Under the pieces are notes generated by a model. That model was not told the origin of the DNA. It worked only from the letters and a program-made list of their open reading frames with translations, and ran no database searches. From assembly GCF_018449655.1 (NCBI RefSeq), contig NZ_JAAVUX010000016.1, forward strand, positions 1 to 64,000: a stretch of DNA of 64,000 nucleotides, in the 5' to 3' direction. The position numbers and the translations under genes are program-made. Shown here one piece after another: positions 1 through 8,186 of the stretch. This stretch comes from Pseudomonas sp. dw_358 (GTDB lineage: Bacteria; Pseudomonadota; Gammaproteobacteria; Pseudomonadales; Pseudomonadaceae). How positions within the stretch are numbered: position 1 is the stretch's first letter; every line of letters begins with the position of its first letter.

Positions 1-1
1 T

Positions 2-91
2 GCGGATCACGGCCGGGATCACGGCGGCGCTGTTGCTCTGGCTGTGGCTCTGCTTGACGCCGCCTCCCCCCAGCTCAACCCGCCAAGGTAA
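2..91 (+). CDS. Possible C-terminal end of a gene entering from the left (partial)
   Basis: An open frame runs from the window edge to a TAA stop at 89-91, giving about 29 residues that end in an Ala/Leu-rich stretch. It is followed five bases later by a terminator-like hairpin at 96-117, which fits the end of a plus-strand gene converging on the monooxygenase. Another frame is also open here with high third-position GC, so the reading frame is uncertain. No function can be assigned. Confidence 0.25.
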   Translation, partial: ADHGRDHGGAVALAVALLDAASPQLNPPR

Positions 92-95
92 AAGC

Positions 96-117
96 AAGCT
101 GCCGATCGGGCAGTTTT
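96..117. terminator. Hairpin between convergent ends
   Basis: AAGCTGCC and GGCAGTTT pair around a 5-base loop, with one G-T wobble. The right side runs into four T residues and the left side is preceded by A residues, so it could terminate in both directions. It lies between a possible plus-strand gene end at 91 and the minus-strand monooxygenase stop at 142. Confidence 0.5.
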
Positions 118-141
118 CAGGCGCTGAAAAATGTTTATCGG

Positions 142-1464
142 CTAAGGAAAAAAACGATTCGACGGCCTCGCCAACCCGAGGTTTTCGCGCAATGTCGTGC
201 CTTCATACTCTTGGCGAAACAGCCCGCGACCCTGCAGCTCGGGCACCACCTGATCGACAAAGTCATCCAGCCCGCCCGGCAGCCACGGGAACATCACGTT
301 GAAGCCGTCGCTGCCTTCCTGCTCCAACCAGGCCTGCATTTCGTCGGCAATGGTCTTGGCGGTGCCGACGAAGGCCAGCCCGGAATAGCCCCCCAGGCGC
401 TGGGCCAACTGGCGCACGGTCAAGCCTTCTCGGTCGGCCAGGGCCAGGGTCTGCTCGCGACTGGTCTTGCTGTCGTTGGTTTGCGGTATGGGCGGCAGGT
501 AGCCGTCCGGCTCGAACTTCGAAGCGTCAACGCCCAGGGCAATGGACAGCGAACCAATGGCGCTGGCGTAGTGCACCAGACTGTCGAGCCGCGCGCGGGT
601 AGCCTTGGCCTGCTCCACCGTATCGCCGACCACCACGAAGGCGGCCGGGAGGATTTTCAGGTGGTCACGCTCGCGGCCCAGCGGTGCCAGGCGCGCCTTG
701 ACGTCGGCGTAGAAAGCCCGGCCATCGGCCAGGGTGCGCGGCGCGGCGAAGATGACCTCGGCGGTTTGCGCCGCCAATTGCCGACCCGGCTCGGAGGCGC
801 CAGCCTGCACGATGACCGGCCAGCCCTGTATCGGACGAGCGATGTGCAACGGCCCTCGGACCCTGAAATGCTCGCCCCGGTGATCGAGGGTATGCAGGCG
901 GTCAGGGTCAAAGAAGGTGCCACTCTCGGCGTCGCGCACAAAGGCGTCATCCGCCCAGCTGTCCCAGAGCCCGGTGACCACGTCGTAGAACTCGCGGGCA
1001 CGCGCGTAACGCTGGTCGTGGTCAAGATGTTGCTCCAGGCCGAAATTCAATGCCGCGTCCGGGTTCGCGGTGGTCACGATGTTCCAGCCCGCGCGGCCAT
1101 TGCTGATGTGGTCCAGGGAAGCAAAGCGCCGGGCCACGTGGAACGGTTCGTCGAAGCTGGTCGACGCCGTGGCCACCAGCCCCAGGTGCTCGGTGCACTG
1201 ACTCAGCGCCGACAGCAGCGTAAACGGCTCGAACGAGGTGGCGGTGTGGCTGCGCTTGAGGGCCTCGCGGGGCATGTTCAGCAAGGCCAGGTGATCGGCC
1301 ATGAAAAACGCGTCGAACTTGCCCCGCTCCAATGTCTGGGCCAGGCGTTTGAGTTGCTGGAAGTTGAAGTTGGCGTCTTTCCACGCCCCGGGGTAGCGCC
1401 AGGCGCCGGTGTGAATGCTGACAGGGCGCATGAACGCCCCGAGTTTGAGTTGGCGAACGGTCAT
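142..1464 (-). CDS. LLM-class flavin-dependent monooxygenase (NtaA/SnaA/DszA/SoxA family)
   Basis: A 440-residue FMN-dependent monooxygenase that would use reduced flavin from a separate reductase. The N-terminal motif (GAFMRPVSIHTGAWRYPG), the internal SNGRAGWNIVTT stretch and GWPVIVQAGASEPGR are typical of the nitrilotriacetate/dibenzothiophene-sulfone branch of the luciferase-like family. The length fits that family. I chose the ATG at 1464 because MTVRQLKLGAF is the normal family start; an in-frame start 24 bases upstream is possible. The gene is divergent from a sulfonate/taurine-type binding protein, which suggests oxidative release of sulfite from an organosulfur compound. The substrate is not readable from the sequence. 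Confidence 0.88.
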   Translation of the reverse strand: MTVRQLKLGAFMRPVSIHTGAWRYPGAWKDANFNFQQLKRLAQTLERGKFDAFFMADHLALLNMPREALKRSHTATSFEPFTLLSALSQCTEHLGLVATASTSFDEPFHVARRFASLDHISNGRAGWNIVTTANPDAALNFGLEQHLDHDQRYARAREFYDVVTGLWDSWADDAFVRDAESGTFFDPDRLHTLDHRGEHFRVRGPLHIARPIQGWPVIVQAGASEPGRQLAAQTAEVIFAAPRTLADGRAFYADVKARLAPLGRERDHLKILPAAFVVVGDTVEQAKATRARLDSLVHYASAIGSLSIALGVDASKFEPDGYLPPIPQTNDSKTSREQTLALADREGLTVRQLAQRLGGYSGLAFVGTAKTIADEMQAWLEQEGSDGFNVMFPWLPGGLDDFVDQVVPELQGRGLFRQEYEGTTLRENLGLARPSNRFFP

Positions 1465-1544
1465 TGCAGCTTCCTTTTGCCGGTGCAAAAGCCCTGAGCA
1501 TCCCAGCCCAGACCTTCAGCTGTCTAATACCCTTTGTCTGGCGG

Positions 1545-1563
1545 TTATACCGCAACGACATAA
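1545..1563. promoter_or_regulatory. Candidate LysR-type (possibly CysB-like) site in the monooxygenase/SBP divergent region
   Basis: TTAT and ATAA are placed symmetrically with 11 bases between them, overlapping a second palindrome GCGGT-TAT-ACCGC at 1541-1553. The site sits in the 226-bp region shared by the divergent monooxygenase and binding-protein genes, upstream of an AT-rich stretch at about 1605-1655. A sulfur-responsive LysR regulator is an inference from the gene types, not from a proven motif. Confidence 0.35.
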
Positions 1564-1690
1564 AGGCGACCGCGTGCGCTGCAGCGCTGATTGGATCGGT
1601 TCTTAGGCTATGCTTTAAAGGTATTTAAGATCAGATCTATATACCTATATCGTCGGTAGCACTTCACCCCCCACTGCAAGGCGCACTCCC

Positions 1691-2728
1691 ATGGGCATTC
1701 TTTCCAAACCTTTCCCACGCCTGACGAAACAGGCGTTTTCGCTCGGCCTGGGGCTGTCCCTGCTAACCAGCAACCTGGTGATGCCCAGCACCGCCCAGGC
1801 GGAAGGCCAACTGCGCATTGCCGAACAGTTCGGGATCGTCTACTTGCTGCTCAACGTGGTGCGTGATCAGCACCTGGTGGAGAAGTATGGGCAACAGGAA
1901 GGTCTGGACATCAAGGTCGACTGGACCCAATTGTCCGGTGGCTCGGCGGTCAACGACGCGCTGCTGTCCGGAGCGATCGATATTGCGGGTGCTGGCGTCG
2001 GTCCGTTACTGACGGTCTGGGACCGTACCCATGGCCGGCAGAACGTCAAGGCGGTGGCCTCCCTGGGCAACTTCCCGTACCTGCTGGTGAGCAACAACCC
2101 GAACGTGAAGAGCATTGCCGACTTCACCGCCAAGGACCGGATTGCCGTGCCGGCGGTCGGGGTATCGGTGCAATCACGCTACCTGCAACTGGCCTCGGCC
2201 AAGCTGTGGGGGGACAAGGATTACGCACGGCTCGACGCGTATTCGATCAACCTGCCGCACCCGGACGCGGCCGCGAGTATCGTCGCCGGTGGCACCGAGG
2301 TCAGCGCCCACTTCTCCAACCCGCCGTTTCAGGAACAGGAACTGACCAATCCCAATGTGCACGTGGTGCTCGACACCTATGACCTGCTGGGCCCCAACTC
2401 GCCCACCGTGCTGTTCGCTACCGAGAAATTCCGAACCGAGAACCCTAAGACCTACCATGCCTTCATCGAAGCGCTGAGCGAAGCGGCCGCTTATGTGCAA
2501 AACGATAAACCGGGCGCGGCCGACACCTACCTGCGCGTGACACACGCCAAGATCAACCGTGATGCCCTGATCAAGATCATCGAGAACCCTCGCTTCGAGT
2601 TCACCATCAACCCGAAGAACACTTACCCGCTGGCCGAATTCATGTACCGGGTCGGGGCGATCAAGAACAAGCCGGCGTCGTGGCAGGATTATTTCTTCGA
2701 GGATGCCACGCCGTTGCAGGGGAGTTGA
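1691..2728 (+). CDS. ABC transporter substrate-binding protein, sulfonate/taurine/nitrate type
   Basis: A 345-residue periplasmic binding protein of the SsuA/TauA/NrtA fold. It has an N-terminal signal peptide (hydrophobic stretch about residues 16-35, likely cut after AQA) and then the typical opening in which the ligand pocket begins (LRIAEQFGIVYLLLNVV). The motif GAIDIAGAGVGPLLT matches the family. It should capture an aliphatic sulfonate or similar compound. No permease or ATPase gene follows; the next gene is a convergent exporter, so this is an orphan binding protein that must share membrane components encoded elsewhere. Confidence 0.85.
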   Translation: MGILSKPFPRLTKQAFSLGLGLSLLTSNLVMPSTAQAEGQLRIAEQFGIVYLLLNVVRDQHLVEKYGQQEGLDIKVDWTQLSGGSAVNDALLSGAIDIAGAGVGPLLTVWDRTHGRQNVKAVASLGNFPYLLVSNNPNVKSIADFTAKDRIAVPAVGVSVQSRYLQLASAKLWGDKDYARLDAYSINLPHPDAAASIVAGGTEVSAHFSNPPFQEQELTNPNVHVVLDTYDLLGPNSPTVLFATEKFRTENPKTYHAFIEALSEAAAYVQNDKPGAADTYLRVTHAKINRDALIKIIENPRFEFTINPKNTYPLAEFMYRVGAIKNKPASWQDYFFEDATPLQGS

Positions 2729-2753
2729 GTCGCAGCTCCCGGATCGCACGGGC

Positions 2754-3386
2754 CTACAAAATCCGTGCATCGAGTAAATGCATGCCCACGCCGATGAAGA
2801 TCAGCCCGCACGAGCGCTTGAGCATTGCCACCCAATGGGCCGCCTTGAAGCGGCGGCTGAAGTGATACGCCATCAGGCAATAGGCCGCGTGCACCATGAC
2901 CACCGTCATGGCCATGGTCGCGACCATCAATGCAAAGGGTTTGAGCAAGGGCTGGCCCTGAACAATGAACTGCGGCAGGAACACACAGAGGAACAACAAG
3001 GTATTGGGATTGCTGGCCGACACCAGAAATGCCTGCGCCGCCAGTTGCCAGCGCGAGGCCGCCAGGCAGACCATGGCCTCACCCATGACCACGGGCACGG
3101 CGGGCCGAGTCAACAGCTGGCGGATGCCCAGATAGATCAACGCACCTGCCCCCACTACCTTGACCGCCATGAACGCTGCCGGCACTTCCTTCAAGATGGC
3201 CCCGACCCCCAGCGTCACCGCCGTGGCCAGCAGCAATTGAGCGGTCAGGTTGCCGGCCAGGGTCGCGACCATGGCGCCGGGGCCAAAGCGTAAGGTATTG
3301 CGCACGCTGAGCAGGATATTGGGGCCCGGCGACAGGGTGGTTGCCAAGTAGGTGAGAAAGAACATGACCCAGTGGTGCAGCGCCAT
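2754..3386 (-). CDS. LysE/RhtB-family amino-acid exporter
   Basis: A 210-residue inner-membrane protein with about six hydrophobic segments. The signature (FLTYLATTLSPGPNILLSVRNTLRFG) near the N-terminus and the NPNTLLFLCVFLPQF motif in the middle are those of LysE/RhtB/threonine-efflux transporters, and the length is normal. The start at 3386 has a strong ribosome binding site (GGGAGG). The frame stays open much further upstream but without transporter-like sequence. The exported amino acid cannot be predicted. The gene converges on the binding-protein gene with a 25-bp gap. Confidence 0.88.
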   Translation of the reverse strand: MALHHWVMFFLTYLATTLSPGPNILLSVRNTLRFGPGAMVATLAGNLTAQLLLATAVTLGVGAILKEVPAAFMAVKVVGAGALIYLGIRQLLTRPAVPVVMGEAMVCLAASRWQLAAQAFLVSASNPNTLLFLCVFLPQFIVQGQPLLKPFALMVATMAMTVVMVHAAYCLMAYHFSRRFKAAHWVAMLKRSCGLIFIGVGMHLLDARIL

Positions 3387-3441
3387 GTGACCTCCCGACA
3401 AGGTGCAAAGGGGCTGTCGGTACAACCGCCTCGTCAGGGTT

Positions 3442-3942
3442 TCACAGGTCCAGCGCCACCTCCGCGACCGCCACCCCGCACATGTCTGCCAGCACCCGCA
3501 CCACGAGGCTGTGGTCCTCCCGGCTGGGCAACCCGGACAGCGTCGCCACGCCGACGCAACCGGTGCCTTTGACCCGCAGCGGGAACGCGCCGCCATGGCT
3601 GGCGTAATCCCCGAGCGGCAGGCCCATGGCGACTTCCATGGACACACCCTCTTCCTCACCCAGTAGGCCCACAGCGTAGGAACTGCGGTCCATCATCTCC
3701 ACCACATTGCGCTTGCGCCGTGCCCAGTCGGCGTTGTTCGGCGCCGTCCCGGGCATGGCATACAGAAACACTGTGGCGCGCCCCAGCCGAACTTCGATGG
3801 TGGTGGCCACGCCCGCTGCCTGGCAGGCGTCCTTGAGGCGCACGCCCAATTCCCAGGCAGTGCGCTTGTCGAAAGCAGGAAATTGCAACAGCGCTTCCTG
3901 ATGGGCAATGCGTTGCAGGTCCTGCTGGCGTGTGTGATTCAT
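3442..3942 (-). CDS. UPF0303 / heme-degrading-domain family protein
   Basis: A 166-residue soluble protein of the UPF0303 group (GlcG/HbpS-like alpha-beta fold). The conserved blocks are FDKRTAWELG, the GRATVFLYAMPGT strand, NADWARRKRNVV, the GDYASHGGAFPLRV loop and GVATLSGLPSREDH. The family is widespread but its role is poorly defined; the heme-degrading label comes from the fold and is not evidence for this protein. A good AAGGA ribosome site precedes the start. It lies 55 bp upstream of the LysE-type exporter on the same strand and may be co-transcribed with it. Confidence 0.82.
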   Translation of the reverse strand: MNHTRQQDLQRIAHQEALLQFPAFDKRTAWELGVRLKDACQAAGVATTIEVRLGRATVFLYAMPGTAPNNADWARRKRNVVEMMDRSSYAVGLLGEEEGVSMEVAMGLPLGDYASHGGAFPLRVKGTGCVGVATLSGLPSREDHSLVVRVLADMCGVAVAEVALDL

Positions 3943-4101
3943 GATGGGTCCTTGTTATTTGTCGTTGTTACACGGTTCGCGCCCAGCTTAGTCCATCCTG
4001 GCACGGCCGAACGGCGCATTGACCCGAGCGGACGCATGGCGGGGAAAAAACCTGACTGCTGGCCCTTGAATGATAGCGCTACCCGTTTATGATCAAGCCA
4101 T

Positions 4102-4120
4102 GTCGTACGATGACGTACAA
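4102..4120. promoter_or_regulatory. Candidate operator, copy 1 (shared with 31159-31177)
   Basis: GTCGTACGATGACGTACAA contains the perfect 8-bp palindrome TCGTACGA. It lies about 90 bp upstream of the symporter start. A second copy, identical at 16 of 19 positions, lies upstream of the ketoglutarate semialdehyde dehydrogenase. The form, TTGT on the opposite strand with a GTAC core, resembles sites of FadR-subfamily GntR regulators of sugar-acid genes; that assignment is inference. Confidence 0.5.
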
Positions 4121-4211
4121 ATCAAACAGCGAGATCCAGGGGGGATGATCCGCGATACCGACACACCGATTGGCTCACAACAATAAGCATCCTTCTAGAG
4201 ACGGAGACCCT

Positions 4212-5618
4212 ATGGACACAAGAATAATAATCATCCTTTGCCTGACCGCAGCCTATTTCGTGGTGATGTCGTGCATCGGCTACGGTGTGCGCAAGCACGC
4301 CAAGAGCAGCGAAGGCTTCACCAGCGGCGGGCGCAGCTTCCCGCCCTTTCTCATTGCCGCCTTGATGTTGTCGGAATTCATCGGCAGCTCGGTGAGCATC
4401 GGCACCGCGCAGAAAGGCTTCGAATCGGGCATTTCTGCTGCCTGGAACCTGGTGGCGCTGGCCTTGGGTTTTCTGTTGCTGGCGTTGATTCTGGCACGAA
4501 AATACCGGCAGACCGGCTTGAACACCATCTCCGGGATCCTCGCCCAGAACTACGGCCAAGGGGTGCGTTTTGCCGCCTCCATCCTGACCATCTGCGCCCT
4601 GGGGATCGTTTCCATCGCGCTGTACGCCAGCGGCGGCGCAGTGCTGGCGGCGGTGCTGGGCATCGACAAGACCTATGCCATCCTGCTGGTGGGGGTGGTC
4701 ACGGTGTTCTACGTCAGCCTCGGCGGCATGCGCTCGGTGGTCTACACCAACTTTATTCATGCCTTGATCAAATACGTCGGCGTGGTGTTGGCCCTGGCCT
4801 TTGCCCTGGAGGCATCGGGCGGTATCGGTAACCTGCAGGCGCGTCTGCCGGCGCACATGTTTGACTTCACAGGCGTGGGCTGGGGCCAGATCATGGCATG
4901 GATGATCGGCGGGGTCGGCTCGATCTTCGCCACCCAGTACGTCATTCAGGCGTTGGTGAGTACTCCAGATGAAAAGACCTCCAAACGCGCCTGCTATTAC
5001 GTTTCGTCACTGATGATTCCGTTCGGCCTGATGGCGGCCACGATCGGCATGTGCAGCGCGTATCTGTACCCAGGCAGCAAGTCCATCGAGGCGTTCCCGG
5101 CGCTGATCGCTCACATGCCGACCTACTCCGCCAGCGTGGTAGTGATCGGCCTGGCCGGCGCACTGTTCGGCGGGATTTCCGCCAACGTCATGGCTTCCTC
5201 GACGCTGCTGCTCAAGGACTTCTACGACCCTTTCTTCAACAAGGCCAAAGATGATCGCAAGTCGGTGATCTTCGTCAAACTGGCGATTGTGGTGCTGGGG
5301 TTCCTGCCGCTGGTGCTGGCGCTGTATGCCGACAAGATCCTGATGATCGCCTTTCTGGGCAAGGCCCTGCGGGCAACCCTGGCGGTTATCGTACTGATGA
5401 GCTTCTACGCGCCCCGTTTTGGCAGCCCACGAGGCGCCTTGGCCGGGATCATCCTCTCGGTGGTCACCACCATCGCCTGGTTCGTGGCCGGCAACCCTCA
5501 CGGCATCGACAGTTCGTATTTCGCCCTGTTCGTGCCTTTGTTGACCATGGGCCTCGCACAGCTGCTCAAGCCGCGCAAGCCGGAGCCGCGCCGGGTGTTG
5601 AGTCGGTCGACGGATTGA
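4212..5618 (+). CDS. Sodium:solute symporter family transporter
   Basis: A 468-residue inner-membrane protein with about 12-13 hydrophobic segments, as expected for the SSS family. Early motifs are the GYGVRKHAKSSEGFTSGGRS loop after helix 1 and then AALMLSEFIGSSVSIGTAQ, where the first sodium site normally forms. The GISANVMASSTLLLKDFYDP region, with its adjacent serines and threonine, is also characteristic. The start at 4212 has GGAG seven bases upstream; a start 42 bases earlier would add a hydrophilic tail. The substrate is unknown. The operator shared with a sugar-acid enzyme gene makes a sugar acid or organic acid plausible. Confidence 0.87.
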   Translation: MDTRIIIILCLTAAYFVVMSCIGYGVRKHAKSSEGFTSGGRSFPPFLIAALMLSEFIGSSVSIGTAQKGFESGISAAWNLVALALGFLLLALILARKYRQTGLNTISGILAQNYGQGVRFAASILTICALGIVSIALYASGGAVLAAVLGIDKTYAILLVGVVTVFYVSLGGMRSVVYTNFIHALIKYVGVVLALAFALEASGGIGNLQARLPAHMFDFTGVGWGQIMAWMIGGVGSIFATQYVIQALVSTPDEKTSKRACYYVSSLMIPFGLMAATIGMCSAYLYPGSKSIEAFPALIAHMPTYSASVVVIGLAGALFGGISANVMASSTLLLKDFYDPFFNKAKDDRKSVIFVKLAIVVLGFLPLVLALYADKILMIAFLGKALRATLAVIVLMSFYAPRFGSPRGALAGIILSVVTTIAWFVAGNPHGIDSSYFALFVPLLTMGLAQLLKPRKPEPRRVLSRSTD

Positions 5619-5649
5619 GGGAATCAGCAGGGTGAGCGATGGATTGCTT

Positions 5650-5696
5650 GCCGGCCCCTCCACGAGCAAGCCTGGCTTGTTCGCGAGGGGGCTGGC
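5650..5696. repeat. REP-like inverted repeat between convergent genes
   Basis: Arms 5650-5672 and 5674-5696 are nearly complementary over 23 bases and carry the GAGCAAGCC/GGCTTGTTCGCGAG type sequence common in Pseudomonas intergenic REP elements. It lies between the convergent symporter and malic enzyme genes and may also act as a bidirectional terminator. Confidence 0.65.
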
Positions 5697-5707
5697 GCTC
5701 AGCAGGG

Positions 5708-7390
5708 CTAGATCGAGCGCCGGCGGTAGGCTCGATAACGAGGCATCCAGAAATTGCGCTCGATCGCCGCGTGCAGCTGCTCTTGTGTGGTCTCCAGCGC
5801 CACGGACTGTTTCTGCGCCTGACGCGCCACCGCAAAAGCAATCTTGCGGCTGACCTGCTGGATGTCCTTGAGTGGCGGCAGCACGGCATCGCCCTCCCCA
5901 GTCACCACCGGCGAGCACTCGGCCAGGGCATTGGACGCCGCCATCAACATTTCCTCGGTGATCCGCGTGGCCTTGGCCGCCACCACGCCCAGGCCGATGC
6001 CAGGGAAGATGTAGGCGTTGTTGCACTGGGCAATGTGGATCTCGCGATCACCCAGCTTGACCGGCTTGAACGGGCTGCCGGTGGCCACCAGCGCCTGGCC
6101 ATCGGTCCACTGCAGAATCTCCGCCGGCGTGGCTTCGACCCGCGAGGTCGGATTGGACAGCGGCATGATCAGCGGTTGGGCACAGTGACTGTGCATCTCG
6201 CGCACCACCTCCTCGGTGAACAGCCCGCGCTGGCCCGACACCCCGACGAGAATGGTCGGCTGGGCGCGGCGAACCACCTCCAGCAACTCGTAGCCTTTTT
6301 CACCCGCCTGCCAGCCCGCCAAGTCAGCTTCCTTGTGCGCCAGGCGCTCCTGGAAGTCATGCAGCCCACCCATGCCTTCGATCAGCAGGCCGAACCGGTC
6401 GACCATGAAGATCCGGCTGCGGGCGTCCTGCTCGCTGAGGCCCTCAATCTGCATGGCCGCGACGATGTGCTCGGCAATGCCGCACCCGGCGGAACCGGCG
6501 CCCACAAAGGTGACCACCTGATCACCCAGCTTCTGCCCCTTGACCTTGCAGGCGGCCAGCAGGGTGCCCACTGCCACCGAAGCGGTGCCCTGGATGTCGT
6601 CGTTGAAGCAACACAGTTGATCACGGTAACGCTCCAGCAACGGCATGGCGTTGGTCTGGGCGAAGTCTTCGAATTGCAACAGCACGTCCGGCCAGCGCCG
6701 CTTGACGCCCTGGATGAACAGCTCGATGAATTCGTCGTAGTCCTTGCCGGTCACCCGCGGGTGGCGCCAGCCCATGTACATCGGGTCGTCGAGCAGTTCC
6801 TGATTGTTGGTACCAACGTCGAGCACGATGGGCAGCGTGTAGGCCGGGCTGATCCCGCCGCAGGAGGTGTAGAGCGACAGCTTGCCGATGGGAATGCCCA
6901 TGCCGCCGATGCCCTGGTCCCCCAGGCCGAGGATCCGCTCGCTGTCGGTCACGACGACGATCTTGACCTTGTCCTTGGTGGCGCTGAAGAGGATGTCATC
7001 GATGTGGTGGCGATCCGGCCACGCCACGAACAAGCCGCGGTGGGTGCGGTAGATCTTGGAGAACTCCTGACAGGCCTGGCCGACGGTGGGCGTGTAGATG
7101 ATCGGCAGCATGGTGTCCAGGTGCGCTTCCAGCAGGCGGAAAAACAACGTTTCATTGTTGTCCTGAATGGAGCGCAGCAAGATGTGCTTGTCCAGGTCGG
7201 TGGGGCACTGGGTGTACTGGTTGTAGACGCGGGCCACTTGCTCGTCGATGGTCTCGACGTTCTGCGGCAGCAGGCCCACCAGATTGAAATCCACCCGTTC
7301 CTGAGGGCTGAAGGCGCTGCCTTTGTTCAGCAACGGCGTCTCGAGCAAGGCAGGTCCGGCATAGGCAATGTACAGCGGGTGGGAACTCAT
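5708..7390 (-). CDS. maeA: NAD-dependent malic enzyme
   Basis: A 560-residue oxidative decarboxylase that converts malate to pyruvate and CO2. The length and motifs match the SfcA/MaeA type rather than the longer fusion type. The sequence YTPTVGQACQEFS, the GLGDQGIGGMGIPIGK loop and the acidic metal-binding region (LQFEDFA) lie in the malic N-domain. The nucleotide-binding glycine motif GAGSAGCGIAEHI lies near residue 300, and PLSNPTSRVEATP near residue 420. The ribosome site is AAGGTG. It is 17 bp downstream of a small hypothetical gene on the same strand. It links the C4 cycle to pyruvate during growth on gluconeogenic substrates. Confidence 0.95.
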   Translation of the reverse strand: MSSHPLYIAYAGPALLETPLLNKGSAFSPQERVDFNLVGLLPQNVETIDEQVARVYNQYTQCPTDLDKHILLRSIQDNNETLFFRLLEAHLDTMLPIIYTPTVGQACQEFSKIYRTHRGLFVAWPDRHHIDDILFSATKDKVKIVVVTDSERILGLGDQGIGGMGIPIGKLSLYTSCGGISPAYTLPIVLDVGTNNQELLDDPMYMGWRHPRVTGKDYDEFIELFIQGVKRRWPDVLLQFEDFAQTNAMPLLERYRDQLCCFNDDIQGTASVAVGTLLAACKVKGQKLGDQVVTFVGAGSAGCGIAEHIVAAMQIEGLSEQDARSRIFMVDRFGLLIEGMGGLHDFQERLAHKEADLAGWQAGEKGYELLEVVRRAQPTILVGVSGQRGLFTEEVVREMHSHCAQPLIMPLSNPTSRVEATPAEILQWTDGQALVATGSPFKPVKLGDREIHIAQCNNAYIFPGIGLGVVAAKATRITEEMLMAASNALAECSPVVTGEGDAVLPPLKDIQQVSRKIAFAVARQAQKQSVALETTQEQLHAAIERNFWMPRYRAYRRRSI

Positions 7391-7407
7391 GGAATCACCT
7401 TGGGCTG

Positions 7408-7623
7408 TTAGCGTTTTTTAAGGCTGCGCTCGATGGCCGCGTCTTCGCGCTCCAGCGTTTCGGCATCCTGCTCCTTGCGGCGGGTCGACGTCGGCGTAAT
7501 GACTTCGTCGACCGCTTCATCCGGGGCGTGTCGTTCTTCGATGTCGCGCTCCACCACATCCACGGGCTTGCCGGATGTGTCGGTGGTCGGCGCGTTGGGC
7601 TGACTTTGCTTGTACTCGGTCAT
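7408..7623 (-). CDS. Small hydrophilic hypothetical protein
   Basis: A 71-residue charged protein without a signal peptide or membrane segment. It is rich in Glu, Asp, Thr and Arg, looks disordered, and ends in a basic tail (ERSLKKR). A GAGGA ribosome site precedes the ATG. Its stop is 17 bp before the malic enzyme start, so the two may share a transcript. I do not recognise a family, and no function is proposed. Confidence 0.6.
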   Translation of the reverse strand: MTEYKQSQPNAPTTDTSGKPVDVVERDIEERHAPDEAVDEVITPTSTRRKEQDAETLEREDAAIERSLKKR

Positions 7624-7718
7624 CGATCTGTCCTCAGCTTAGCGTAGGTCCCGTTTAGAGGGCGCGCGAGCCCGGGGAGTTCAGCCTGACCGCAGCGCAG
7701 CCGCTAACGCCATGCGCT

Positions 7719-8186
7719 TTACTCGCTGGCCTTGAACACCAACTCGCCCTTGCGAAACTTGGCAGCCTTGCTGGTGGCGGACTTGAGAATCTTCGCCAGG
7801 CCGACCTGCAACTGCTCGTTGGCGGCGAATACCAGCACCACGGTCTGGCCTTCCTTGAAGACGATGCCATTGCCTTCAGGACTGGCCACGAAGGCATATT
7901 CGCCCAGGCCGTAGACCGCCAGTTTGATGTCACGAAACTTGATTTCGAACTTGCCTCCTTCGCGACTGGCCAGTACGGCGGCGCGAAAGTGGTCGCCCAC
8001 TTTCAACTCCAGACCCGGTTTGTCGTCGACCACCAACGCCGTTTCAGTATCGATTTCGGCCATAAACAGACCCTCGGCGGTCTGCTCGGTGACATAGACG
8101 AAACGGGATTGAAACAACTTGACCAACTTCGCCCGCAAGTCGCCCAGGACGAACAAGGCGTGCATATCCAGATTGCTTACAGCCAA
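7719..8186 (-). CDS. Conserved hypothetical protein with a TTG start
   Basis: A 155-residue soluble protein that I cannot place in a named family. It reads as alternating beta strands (FVYVTEQTAEGLFMAEID, TALVVDDKPG, KFEIKFRDIKLAVYGLGEYAF), with a lysine-rich C-terminus (SATSKAAKFRKGELVFK). No signal peptide is seen. The start is a TTG at 8186, chosen because GAGGA lies eight bases upstream; the next in-frame ATG at 8165 has no ribosome site. It begins a mini-cluster of small proteins of unknown role. Confidence 0.62.
   Translation of the reverse strand: MAVSNLDMHALFVLGDLRAKLVKLFQSRFVYVTEQTAEGLFMAEIDTETALVVDDKPGLELKVGDHFRAAVLASREGGKFEIKFRDIKLAVYGLGEYAFVASPEGNGIVFKEGQTVVLVFAANEQLQVGLAKILKSATSKAAKFRKGELVFKASE

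Noticed and set aside
211..1497. A 428-codon plus-strand frame opposite the flavin monooxygenase
   Set aside because: The monooxygenase has clear family motifs along its whole length; the opposite frame has none.
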